The translations under genes and the position numbers were made by a program. A stretch of 64,000 nucleotides of DNA from NCBI GenBank assembly GCA_016709305.1, contig JADJNA010000023.1, positions 1 to 64,000 on the forward strand, read 5' to 3'. Position 1 is the first letter of the stretch, and every line of letters starts with the position of its first letter. Origin of the DNA: Candidatus Villigracilis saccharophilus (GTDB lineage Bacteria; Chloroflexota; Anaerolineae; Anaerolineales; Villigracilaceae). The notes beneath the pieces are model-generated. The model saw only the letters and a list, made by a program, of their open reading frames with translations. It was not told the origin of the DNA and did not search any database. This document shows, piece by piece, positions 37,297-45,121 of this stretch.

Positions 37297-38172
37297 TCAT
37301 GGAACGAGAATTGCCCCGGACTCCTTTGGATCAAATCCATCAGGAAACTTTGTGCTTTTAGCGTAGACAGCCTCGGTAAGCCTGGCCCACCGCAGATTGG
37401 CACCGCTAAAATCGGCACCAATCAACTTTGCTTCAGTCAGGTCCGCTTTACTTAAGTTGGCACCGATCAAATTTGTCTCGCTCAAGTCGGCTTTATTCAG
37501 ATTAGCCTCGCTTAAGTCGGACTCTCCCATATTGGCACTTATCAGCTTGGTGCTGCTCAAGTCGGTTTTGCTCAGGTTGGCTTTGCTTAAATTAGCCCAG
37601 CGCAGGTCGGCGTGGTTCAGGTTGGCCCCGCATAGATTGGCACTGCATATGAAAACACCGATCAGGCTGGCACTGCGAAGGTTGGCCTCGGTCAAGTCTG
37701 CATGATTCAGCTTGGCGCTGCTAAGGTTGGCTTTGCCCAGGTTGGCGCGGATCAGTTTTGAGTGGCTTAGATCGGCTTTCGTCAGATCAGCGCCTCGCAG
37801 ATCTGCACCGCTCAAATTGGCTTCGTTCAACCGTGCGCCAGTCAGCCAGGCGTCGATGAGGTCGGCATCCACCAGATCTGTACCGCTCAGGTTGGCGCCG
37901 TTTATTTCAGCACGATTCAAGTTGGCGTTGCTTAGGTTAGCCCAGCGCAGATCGACGCCGATCAGTTTGGCGCGGCTGAGATCAGATTTCGTCAGGTCGG
38001 CATCGACCAGATCGGCTCTGCGCAAGTCGGCATCGCTTAAATTAGCGCCGCTCAATCTGGCATCGGTAAGATCTGCGTCAACCAGATCAGCATGACTAAG
38101 GTCGGCATCCTGCAACCACAGTGGTTTCGCCTGCCTTAGTAATTTAGAAAGCTCATCCTTTGAATATTGCAT
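37297..38172 (-). CDS. pentapeptide-repeat protein
   Basis: 291 aa. A short N-terminal helix (YSKDELSKLLRQAKPLW) is followed by about 46 tandem pentapeptides of the A(D/N)Lxx type from about residue 20 to 270 (for example ADLSHADLVDADLTDARLSG), then a short tail. This forms a right-handed quadrilateral beta-helix. Members such as Qnr/MfpA mimic DNA and protect gyrase, but most have unknown roles, and there is no Qnr-type loop here. GGAGG lies just before the ATG. The repetitive DNA (15-base period) is from the protein repeat, not a separate element. Confidence 0.9.
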   Translation of the reverse strand: MQYSKDELSKLLRQAKPLWLQDADLSHADLVDADLTDARLSGANLSDADLRRADLVDADLTKSDLSRAKLIGVDLRWANLSNANLNRAEINGANLSGTDLVDADLIDAWLTGARLNEANLSGADLRGADLTKADLSHSKLIRANLGKANLSSAKLNHADLTEANLRSASLIGVFICSANLCGANLNHADLRWANLSKANLSKTDLSSTKLISANMGESDLSEANLNKADLSETNLIGANLSKADLTEAKLIGADFSGANLRWARLTEAVYAKSTKFPDGFDPKESGAILVP

Positions 38173-38176
38173 CGGC

Positions 38177-38365
38177 CTACCTCCATGTAGATTGTTTACG
38201 GATGAAAATCGCTTTCAATAGATCTAAAATGATTACGATTGTTTGAAGAATACCATTATTCTTGCTTTTAGACCTCAACTGTCTGGACAACAAAGCTATA
38301 TGTGAAAACAATAATATCAGATCATCTTTTCTACTCAGCCAGCCGACGGAATCAAGGTCGCTCAA
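38177..38365 (-). CDS. small hypothetical protein (62 aa, TTG start)
   Basis: Reads from a TTG as SDLDSVGWLSRKDDLILLFS, with a hydrophobic stretch (TIVIILDLLKAIFI) and a basic end. Its stop codon lies 5 bases before the pentapeptide-repeat ATG, and the ribosome binding site of that gene is within its last codons, which suggests coupling. An inverted repeat AAGTGCTTC / GAAGCACTT lies just upstream. No family recognised and no clear ribosome binding site of its own, so it may be only leader sequence. Confidence 0.35.
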   Translation of the reverse strand: MSDLDSVGWLSRKDDLILLFSHIALLSRQLRSKSKNNGILQTIVIILDLLKAIFIRKQSTWR

Positions 38366-38428
38366 AAATCAAGTGCTTCAGTGTCCAGTGTCATGCAATA
38401 TGACTCCTGACGCCGAAGCACTTATAAG

Positions 38429-38500
38429 AGCGGGAGATGGGATTCGAACCCACGAATATCAGCTTGGAAGGCTGATGCCTTACCACTTGGCGACTCCCGC
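38429..38500 (-). tRNA. tRNA-Gly (UCC anticodon)
   Basis: On the minus strand GCGGGAGTCGCCAAGTGG begins the gene. The anticodon stem-loop is CAGC-CTTCCAA-GCTG (anticodon TCC), the T arm is GTGGG-TTCGAAT-CCCAT and the acceptor end is CTCCCGC with discriminator T. All stems pair well. CCA is not encoded. Confidence 0.93.
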
Positions 38501-38556
38501 GTGGATCACTCTATATGTTTGACCGTCAAAATGGTTGAGATAAAACATTAACCATC

Positions 38557-38571
38557 AAGGCTGATGCCTTA
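38557..38571. repeat. 15-base duplicate of part of tRNA-Gly
   Basis: AAGGCTGATGCCTTA is identical to 38468-38482 inside the tRNA-Gly gene and is followed by a degenerate GGCGGG. It looks like the trace of a partial tRNA duplication or of an integration event. Confidence 0.4.
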
Positions 38572-38635
38572 ACTAGGCGGGTATTATATGGGTATTTCGA
38601 ATTTTGAGCAAGTGGAGGGTGAAATTGTGGAAATG

Positions 38636-39088
38636 TCACCATTCCCCAAATAGCGGGAGAGCTTTTCCCGTTCGGTACTCATCCAATAGTTTTTTATGCG
38701 GGGTAAAAACATCTACAGGCAAGTCCTTCAGCGGGAATTCCCTCACTTCCGCGATCTCGCCATCGGCCCCGCCTGTTATCTTGAAGTCTCTACATATAAA
38801 TACAACAGTGTGATCGGTCTTCCATTCGCTAAAATTGGTATATGCGCCAATCAAGTTGATTTTGTCCAATTGAGCGCCTGTCTCTTCAAAGGCCTCTCGG
38901 CGCGCGGCGTCTGCAAGCGTTTCCCCGCGTTTTACACCGCCGCCCGGCATATGCCAGCCAGCCACATACGTGTGGCGCACCAGCCAGACTTTTTCGTTTT
39001 GGATCATCATCGCCCGCACACCCATGCGCACTGGACGAAAGATGAAGCAATATATTTTGAAAACAAGATATACGAAGCGGAAGAACAT
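38636..39088 (-). CDS. NUDIX hydrolase
   Basis: 150 aa. The Nudix box GGGVKRGETLADAARREAF continues with EETGA at about residues 49-71 and fits G-x5-E-x7-R-E-U-x-E-E-x-G-U. The first 20 residues are hydrophobic and aromatic (FFRFVYLVFKIYCFIF), so the enzyme may associate with the membrane. It hydrolyses a nucleoside diphosphate linked to another moiety; the substrate is unknown. It starts immediately after the aldo/keto reductase stop (39089), so the two are co-transcribed. Confidence 0.9.
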   Translation of the reverse strand: MFFRFVYLVFKIYCFIFRPVRMGVRAMMIQNEKVWLVRHTYVAGWHMPGGGVKRGETLADAARREAFEETGAQLDKINLIGAYTNFSEWKTDHTVVFICRDFKITGGADGEIAEVREFPLKDLPVDVFTPHKKLLDEYRTGKALPLFGEW

Positions 39089-40066
39089 TTACGAGTGACC
39101 CAAAATAGGATGCGGGCGATATGGCTCTTCGAGTTGATTGATCTCCTCGTTTGTAAGTTTGATCTCCAGCGCGGCGATCGCCTGATCCAAATGCTCGATC
39201 TTGCTGGAACCGATAATTGGCGCGGCGATATGAGGTTTGCTCAACACCCAGGCCAAAGCGATCTGCGAAGCGGTAACATTATGCGCTTTGGCGATCTCCT
39301 GCGCCCGCTCCGCCACCGTGAAATCTTCATCACGAAAATAAAGTTCATTTGCAAACGGGTCGTTGTTGGCGCGGATACTGTTTCCGCCGCCTCCGCGTTT
39401 GCGGTCGCCCGCAAAGAATCCACGCGCCATCGGGCTCCAAGGGATCAGTCCGATCCCTTGATCCTTGCAAAGCGGAATCATCTCGCGTTCCTCTTCGCGG
39501 TAGACAAGGTTATAGTGATTCTGCATCGAGACAAATTTCGCCCAACCGTTCATCTCAGACACATGCAGTGCCTTCATGAACTGCCACGCGAACATGGAGG
39601 ATGCTCCGATATAGCGTGCCTTGCCAGCGCGCACCACGTCATTTAATGCTTCCATGGTTTCTTCGACGGGTGTGTTGGCATCCCATCGGTGGATCTGGTA
39701 CAGGTCAACATAATCCATTTGCAGGCGTTTCAGGGATTTGTCAATTGAGTCAAAGATGTGCTTGCGCGAGAGTCCGTGATCGTTTACGTCATCGCTCATG
39801 GTGGAGAATACTTTGGTGGCAACGACAATGTTCTCGCGTTTAATCCACTTAAGCAAATTACCTGTAATGCGTTCACTTTCTCCCAATGAATATACATCAG
39901 CTGTGTCGAAGAAGTTGATGCCCGCTTCCAGGGCGCGCTCAACGAACGGCTTTGCTTCCTTTTCCTCCAATACCCATTCGCGCCATTTCTTCGAACCGTA
40001 GGTCATCATCCCCAAACACAGGCGTGAAACTTTTAAACCAGTTTTTCCTAGGTTAACGTATTGCAT
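39089..40066 (-). CDS. aldo/keto reductase
   Basis: 325 aa from ATG 40066, with GGAG 5 bases upstream; an in-frame GTG 2 codons earlier is less likely. NADPH-dependent TIM-barrel oxidoreductase. The catalytic tetrad positions are visible: FFDTADVYSLG (Asp, Tyr), VATKVF (Lys), DLYQIHRWD (His). IPWSPMARGFFAGD and IIGSSKIEHLDQA form the cofactor-binding end. It resembles the YajO/YccK-like general stress group; the substrate is unknown. A dispersed repeat lies upstream. Confidence 0.92.
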   Translation of the reverse strand: MQYVNLGKTGLKVSRLCLGMMTYGSKKWREWVLEEKEAKPFVERALEAGINFFDTADVYSLGESERITGNLLKWIKRENIVVATKVFSTMSDDVNDHGLSRKHIFDSIDKSLKRLQMDYVDLYQIHRWDANTPVEETMEALNDVVRAGKARYIGASSMFAWQFMKALHVSEMNGWAKFVSMQNHYNLVYREEEREMIPLCKDQGIGLIPWSPMARGFFAGDRKRGGGGNSIRANNDPFANELYFRDEDFTVAERAQEIAKAHNVTASQIALAWVLSKPHIAAPIIGSSKIEHLDQAIAALEIKLTNEEINQLEEPYRPHPILGHS

Positions 40067-40077
40067 GTTCACTCCTT

Positions 40078-40191
40078 CATGTCATTGCGAGGACGACGTT
40101 TTTCGCCCGACACTTGCGCAGTACGCCAGTGCTGTGAGCAATCTCCTGCGTTTTGGGGATTCCTTCGTCGCTATCGCTTCTCGAAACGACA
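40078..40191. repeat. dispersed 'GTCATTGCGAGG' element, second copy
   Basis: Starts CATGTCATTGCGAGGACGAC. Internal GAGCAATCTCCTGCGTTTTG and CCTTCGTCGCTATCGCTTCTC blocks are the complement of the copy at 31795-31886. It fills the gap between the pcrA stop and the aldo/keto reductase start. Confidence 0.65.
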
Positions 40192-42128
40192 TCAAATAAT
40201 CGTTAAATTAGCGAGACTTGCATCCAGACGCTTAAGGCCAACGGATTTAAATTCAATGACAACGGTTTCGTCGCTGCCTTGTATCTTGCTTTCCAAAACC
40301 GTACCTTCGCCAAATGACGGGTGCTTGACGCGGTCTCCTGATTTGAATTTGCTAATTGGCTGTGCCACAGGAGCAGACCTGGGCGGGGGCGGAAGCGTCC
40401 ACTTTGATTCGGAAGAGCTTGGTGTGCGGTAAAAACTTTGGGATGAGGAGAATGAAGTCGTAGGGCGTCCCGTGCGGGTCTTTCCAACCAGCAGGTTGGC
40501 GGGGACATCTTCAAGAAAACGGGATGGGTAGGTTTCTTCCGACATACCGCGGCCGCCGCGTGAAATGGCGCGCAGTAAATAGAGACGGTCTTTGGCGCGC
40601 GTAATGCCGACATAGAACAGGCGGCGTTCTTCTTCCATTTGGGCGGGTTCATCGAACGAACGGCTGTGCGGAATGATGCCGTCATCTAGGCCGACAATAA
40701 AGACCGCGCCAAACTCAAGTCCCTTGGCTGCGTGGAGCGTGAGCAGTGTCGGCGCGTTCGCGTCGGTGATGGTGTCCTGGTCGGCGACGAGGGCGATGTT
40801 TTCAAGGAACTCATCCAGCGTGCGCTGGGAATATTCGAGCGCGAGGCGTTTCAACTCGAGCACGTTATCCCAGCGGTCCTTGCTTTCCTCTGAATCGTCT
40901 TCCACAATAAAATCTTTGTAATTGGTATCTTTGACAATTCTGTCGAAGAGTTCTACGATGGTCAGCGTTGGAGCAAGGGCGACCCAATTCGAGAACATTC
41001 CGCCAAAATCGGCGAGCGGTAATGCGGCGCGTCCGGTGAAGGATTTGTAATAAGGTGACTCTGCGCCGCGTGCGAGATCAAGTAATATTTCACCGGGTGT
41101 TGTGTTGGCCTGATTGGCAACGAGGTGAAGCGTGGTCAATGTTTTCTCGCCGATCCCGCGCGGCGGGACATTGATGATGCGTCCGAGCGCGGCTTCATCT
41201 GCGGGGTTATGCACCAGGCGAATAAATGAGATCACATCCTTGACTTCGCGGCGTCCGTAAAACCGTTGCGCGCCGACCAGTTTATATGGAAGGCGTGCCT
41301 GTAGGAACGCTTCTTCAATTAAGCGCGACATGGCATTGGTGCGGTACATCACGGCACACTCGCCCGGCTCGAATTGCTTGGAGGCGACCAGCTGCGCGAT
41401 GGAATCCACAACAAAAGAGTATAAGACGCCAAATTTTTCAATAAATTGTATTGTGCCATATTGGTGTCTTGAAATTCGTCGACCAAAATATGTTTATATC
41501 TCTGCGCATATTTTTCCTTCACGGCAGGGTTTTCTTCCAGCAGGCGCGCGGTGTAAACCAGCAGGTCATCAAAGTCCACGGCGTTGCTGGCGATCAATCG
41601 TTTTTGATATTCAATATAAACACGTTTGACAACTTCATCACGATAGACGTTGATCGGGTATTCTTCAGCGCTGATCAGCTCATTCTTTGCGCGCGAGATC
41701 GAGGCGTGTACGCTGGCGGCGCGATATAACTTGTCATTCAAATTAAATTCTTTGACGATGCTTTTTACGATACGTTCCTGATCGTCGGAATCAAAGATAA
41801 CGAAATTCGATCCCAGCGGCAGATGGTCTGATTCGCGGCGGAGGATGCGCGCACAAATGGAATGGAATGTGCCGAGCATGATGCCGTCTGTGGCTTGCTC
41901 ATTAAGCATCGCTTTCACGCGCGCGTCCATTTCCTTGGCGGCTTTGTTGGTGAATGTAACCGCGAGGATTTGCCACGGACGGACGCCTTCATTGGCGATC
42001 AAATAAGCGATGCGCTGGGTCAGAACGCGCGTCTTGCCGGAGCCCGGACCTGCCACGACCAGAACGGGTCCATCGGCGGCTGTGACGGCTTTTCGTTGTT
42101 GCGGATTAAGTTTATTAAGGAAGTCCAT
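40192..42128 (-). pseudogene. pcrA: UvrD/PcrA superfamily 1 DNA helicase with an internal deletion
   Basis: The N-terminal part (start 42128) has LNPQQRKAV (Q motif), VVAGPGSGKTRVLTQR (Walker A), AVTFTNKAAKEM (Ia) and LVDEFQDTNMAQYNLL (II). The C-terminal part resumes in another frame with VVDSIAQLVASKQF, VMYRTNAMSRL, NVPPRGIGEKT, TLLTLHAAKGLEFGAVFIVG (V) and RRLFYVGITRAKDRLYL (VI). The 85-95 residues that should lie between, holding motif III (GD-x-QSIY-x-WRGA) and IV (NYRS), are absent at about 41405-41445. As read it cannot hydrolyse ATP productively. Because PcrA/UvrD is usually important for repair, an assembly error or a second intact copy elsewhere is likely. Confidence 0.85.
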
Positions 42129-42198
42129 GGTTGTTAGGATAACCTATAACGAGGTGAAAGATGAAGGATGTCTCGTTGAAGTACGCCTGCGCGCTGGG

Positions 42199-42234
42199 AA
42201 AAAATATCCCGCACATCCAGGGTTGCGGGATATC
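42199..42234 (-). terminator. intrinsic terminator of mscL
   Basis: On the minus strand ATATCCCGCA pairs with TGCGGGATAT, followed by TTTTTT, about 45 bases beyond the mscL stop. Confidence 0.8.
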
Positions 42235-42248
42235 AAATTTGAATTACG

Positions 42249-42265
42249 CCCTGCAGGATTCGAAC
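42249..42265 (-). other. tRNA T-arm-like fragment
   Basis: The minus strand reads GTTCGAATCCTGCAGGG, the T loop and descending stem of a tRNA, with no remaining cloverleaf around it. It is a probable tRNA-gene remnant or former integration end. Confidence 0.3.
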
Positions 42266-42278
42266 GTTGTAAACTTTC

Positions 42279-42668
42279 CTAGTCCAGTTCGGAAGTGCAG
42301 TTGGGGCAGCGGGTGGCCTTGATGGAGATGATGCTAAAACAGTGCGGGCAGTCCTTTATGGTCGGTTCCGCCACAGGTACGGGTTTCTTTAATGTGTTTG
42401 CGGCTTTCACAATAATGAAGATGACAGAGGCGATCAGGAGGAAATCAATGATGGTTTGTACGAACGCGCCCCATTTGATGACCGCTGCTCCTACTATGAT
42501 GGCTTGTTCGCTGAAATTCACCCCGCCCATAACCAGCCCGATGATTGGGGTGATGATATCACCGACCAGGGAAGTGATGATCTTGCCGAACGCGGCGCCG
42601 ATGATAACAGCGACCGCGAGGTCCAGAACATTTCCGCGCAACACAAAGTTTTTGAATTCCTTGAGCAT
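42279..42668 (-). CDS. mscL: large-conductance mechanosensitive channel with C-terminal zinc ribbon
   Basis: 129 aa. The MscL pore helix GNVLDLAVAVIIGAAFGKI lies at about residues 13-31 (the gating AxxIGxAxG pattern), then SLVGDIITPIIGLVMGG; TM2 is at about 69-90. It opens under hypo-osmotic shock to release solutes. The C-terminal helix of E. coli MscL is replaced by a rubredoxin-like CPHC-x11-CPNC ribbon. The start is supported by AAGGAGATCTTTATG-type spacing on the minus strand. Flanked by its own terminator. Confidence 0.93.
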   Translation of the reverse strand: MLKEFKNFVLRGNVLDLAVAVIIGAAFGKIITSLVGDIITPIIGLVMGGVNFSEQAIIVGAAVIKWGAFVQTIIDFLLIASVIFIIVKAANTLKKPVPVAEPTIKDCPHCFSIISIKATRCPNCTSELD

Positions 42669-42878
42669 AAAGATCTCCTTTTGACCATGATTAATGTGTA
42701 TTAAAAATTTTGTTCGCCGATCTGCGGACGTTGGATAAAAATAAATTGCGTTTGGATTTTATGTTAGGAAAGGGAGCTTGTCAACAATGTCTTTTCTTTT
42801 TAAATATTTTCCATGAAGGTTGTGGTTGATCTTATACGGCAATTTAAGCTGACTATACAAATATTATGAGTAATTTCG

Positions 42879-42906
42879 TTGACGCACTAAAAGAATTAGG
42901 TATAAT
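42879..42906 (+). promoter_or_regulatory. sigma-70-type promoter of the first peptide-transporter operon
   Basis: TTGACG at 42879-42884 and a perfect TATAAT at 42901-42906, spaced by 16 bases. The transcript would have a leader of about 130 bases before the binding-protein gene. The leader holds a strong AAAGGAGGTG (42944-42953) in front of an ATG at 42972 that is in frame with the gene, as well as the GGAGGAG serving ATG 43041. The rest of 42669-42878 shows nothing recognisable. Confidence 0.7.
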
Positions 42907-43040
42907 TCGATTTGTAAGTTTGATAAGACCTTTTTGGGTTTTTAAAGGAGGTGTTAGCTTAAGAGATACATATGATCAGCTACGTTTATTTTGCGTCGAA
43001 AAAATCACCCCTATATTTCTTCTTTGGAGGAGAAAAAAAC

Positions 43041-44960
43041 ATGTTACGAAACCGTTTGTTCTTCGTTTTGGGTTTGTTGGTTGTTGCCAGCATGATCCTT
43101 TCCGCCTGCGGCGCTCCGGCCCCTGCCGCGACTGAAGCCCCCGCTGTTGCAACCGAAGCCCCTGCCGTCGCAACCGAAGCTCCTGTTGTGCCGACTGAAG
43201 CTCCCATTACCCCCACTTCCTATACTACGCCTCACCCCATCCTCGGCGATCTTAAAGTGCGCCAGGCTCTTTCCTACTGCACAAACAAGAATGACTTAAT
43301 CAAGTCAGTTTATCCTTTGCTCTCCGAAGAAGAACAGGGTAAATTGGTCATGCACACCTTCATCCCGACCAGCCACTGGGCCTATGCCGGCGATGAGAAC
43401 GTCACCGTCTACGAATATGATCCCGCCAAGGGCGCCGCTTTGCTCGATGAAGCCGGCTGGACCCTCGCCGAAGGTGCCGGTTTCCGCACCAACGCCGCTG
43501 GCGATGAACTCGCGCTTAAGTTCACAACCACCTCCGCTGCCTTCCGCCAGACTTGGGCTGCGATCTGGGAAGCTCAGATGGCTGAGTGCGGTGTCCGCGT
43601 TGTCCGCTTGCACGCCCCCGCTTCCTGGTGGTTCGGTGACACCACTGGTCTCGCCCGCCGTGACTTCGAACTTGGCGCTTTCGCCTGGGTCGGTCAGGCT
43701 GATCCCGGTGGCCAAACCCTTTATGCTTGTGATCAGATCCCGCTTCCGGAAAACGGTTGGGCTGGTCAGAACTCCATGGGTTGGTGTAACGAAGAAGCCA
43801 GCAAGAACATCAAACTGGCCAACAATACCCTCATCAAAGATGAGCGCATTGCCGCTTACACAGTCGTTCAGAACGAATTCACAAAGGATGTTCCTTCCAT
43901 TCCTTTGTTCAACCGCACCGACACCTTTGCTTCCGCTGCTGACTTGGCCGGCTTTGCCCCGACCCCTGGTCAGGAATATTACATGTACAATGCCGGCGAT
44001 TGGGAACGCCCCGGTCAGGATACCATCATCCTTGGCTTCACCCAGGAACCCGCCTCCCTGTATACTTTAGTTGAAAGCGCTTTTGTTGCTGTTGCGGCTG
44101 ATTACTTCCTCCGCCCCGGCTTCACCACCAGCTTGAACTACGACTTTGCTGCTGTTTACTTGAAGGCATTGCCCACCCTTGAAAGCGGCGCGACCACCAA
44201 CAGCGATGTTGAGGTTGCTGAAGGCGCCAAGGTTGTGGATGCTGATGGTAACGTGGTTGATCTTGCTGCCGGCGTAAAAGTTATCAATGCCGCTGGCGAG
44301 ACCGTCGAATTCACCGGCGGAACCGTAACCATGAAGCAGTTGGTTTCCAAGTTCGAGTTCATTGACGGCATCAAATGGGAAGATGGCGAGCCGATCAAGG
44401 CCGCTGACTTCGAACTCTCCAAGACGATCGCTTGCGATCCCGAATCTGGCGCAACCTCCTTCATCACCTGTGACAAGACCGCCAGCGTTGAATTCGCTGA
44501 CAATGGTTATACCCAGACCTGGATCCCCGGTGTTCAAGATCCGCTATATTTCATCCCTGTTTGGGGTCTCGAACCCTCTCACCAGGTTCTTGCCGACGGA
44601 CGCAATTTGAAGGATGTCCCCGCCTCCGAGTGGGCTACCCTCCCCGAAGTTGCTGAAGATCCGCTATCCTATGGCCCGTACGTTTTGACCGAATGGGTCA
44701 AGGGCGAAAAGATGGTCTTTGCAGCCAACCCCAACTGGGTATTCGGCGCTCCCAAGACCCCGAACCTCGTCATCCAGATCATCTCCGCTGAAGGCGCAGA
44801 AGCTGCCCTCCTCGGTGGTGAAGTTGACGTGCTCGATTCAACCACATTGGTCGGCCTTACTCAGACCCTCGTGGATGCCGCCGCCGCCGGCACCATCAAG
44901 ACCGTTATCAATGCCAGCGCGACCTGGGAACATATCGACGTCAATTTGTTCCTGCGCTAA
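43041..44960 (+). CDS. family-5 solute-binding lipoprotein with circularly permuted lobes
   Basis: 639 aa from ATG 43041 with GGAGGAG upstream. Signal peptide with lipobox LSAC, then an Ala/Pro/Thr/Glu linker to about residue 64. Residues 65-326 are the C-terminal half of an SBP_bac_5 protein: HPILGDLKVRQALSYCTNKN, YDPAKGAALLDEAGW, RRDFELGAFAWVGQADPGG, then VPSIPLFNRTDTFAS and the family's end MYNAGDWE. Residues 327-639 are its N-terminal half: DTIILGFTQEPASLYTL, IKWEDGEPIKAADFELS, DPLSYGPYVLTEWVKGEKM, ending TWEHIDVNLFLR at the usual lobe junction. Both junctions are in frame and the two other binding proteins in the window have the normal order. It heads a full Dpp/Opp operon and presumably captures peptides. 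Family is certain; ligand unknown. Confidence 0.9.
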   Translation: MLRNRLFFVLGLLVVASMILSACGAPAPAATEAPAVATEAPAVATEAPVVPTEAPITPTSYTTPHPILGDLKVRQALSYCTNKNDLIKSVYPLLSEEEQGKLVMHTFIPTSHWAYAGDENVTVYEYDPAKGAALLDEAGWTLAEGAGFRTNAAGDELALKFTTTSAAFRQTWAAIWEAQMAECGVRVVRLHAPASWWFGDTTGLARRDFELGAFAWVGQADPGGQTLYACDQIPLPENGWAGQNSMGWCNEEASKNIKLANNTLIKDERIAAYTVVQNEFTKDVPSIPLFNRTDTFASAADLAGFAPTPGQEYYMYNAGDWERPGQDTIILGFTQEPASLYTLVESAFVAVAADYFLRPGFTTSLNYDFAAVYLKALPTLESGATTNSDVEVAEGAKVVDADGNVVDLAAGVKVINAAGETVEFTGGTVTMKQLVSKFEFIDGIKWEDGEPIKAADFELSKTIACDPESGATSFITCDKTASVEFADNGYTQTWIPGVQDPLYFIPVWGLEPSHQVLADGRNLKDVPASEWATLPEVAEDPLSYGPYVLTEWVKGEKMVFAANPNWVFGAPKTPNLVIQIISAEGAEAALLGGEVDVLDSTTLVGLTQTLVDAAAAGTIKTVINASATWEHIDVNLFLR

Positions 44961-44980
44961 TTTGTAATTGCCTGTAATGA

Positions 44981-45014
44981 CTATGGGGTAGGTGAGAGAT
45001 CGCCTACCCCATAG
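44981..45014 (+). terminator. first stem-loop after the permuted binding protein
   Basis: CTATGGGGTAGG and CCTACCCCATAG form a 12-bp perfect stem (GCGATC pairing adds more) followed by TTT. It probably lets only part of the transcript continue into the permeases, giving excess binding protein. Confidence 0.75.
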
Positions 45015-45021
45015 TTTACGT

Positions 45022-45070
45022 AATCCCCGCAGGCTTGTGTAAATGTTTGAAGGTCTGCGGGGATTTTTTT
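45022..45070 (+). terminator. second stem-loop before the permease gene
   Basis: AATCCCCGCAGGC pairs with GTCTGCGGGGATT around a 22-base loop and is followed by seven Ts. Two terminators in tandem before the permease imply strong attenuation or an additional promoter downstream. Confidence 0.7.
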
Positions 45071-45121
45071 GTAAAGTGATGTAAGCAAGAAATTATTTTT
45101 TTATTTTCTGGGAGATGCGGC

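Noticed and set aside
37297..38172. Regular short-period DNA repeats suggesting a CRISPR or satellite array
   Set aside because: The 15-base period is in frame and encodes pentapeptide repeats; there are no uniform repeats with unique spacers.
42249..42275. A tRNA gene downstream of mscL
   Set aside because: Only a T-arm fragment remains; no cloverleaf or anticodon arm can be drawn.
42866..43135. A separate 89-aa gene before the permuted binding protein
   Set aside because: It overlaps the lipoprotein signal region in another frame, has no family match by eye, and its start lies in the promoter region.
43305..44537. Long minus-strand frames opposite the permuted binding protein
   Set aside because: Low-complexity, Gly/Ala-rich antisense shadows with no domains.
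43041..44960. The permuted order as a simple collapse of two tandem binding-protein genes
   Set aside because: A collapse of near-identical tandem copies would leave one copy in normal order. It would not join the signal peptide and linker to the C-lobe and also place a stop at the lobe boundary. It cannot be fully excluded without reads, so it is kept as a check.
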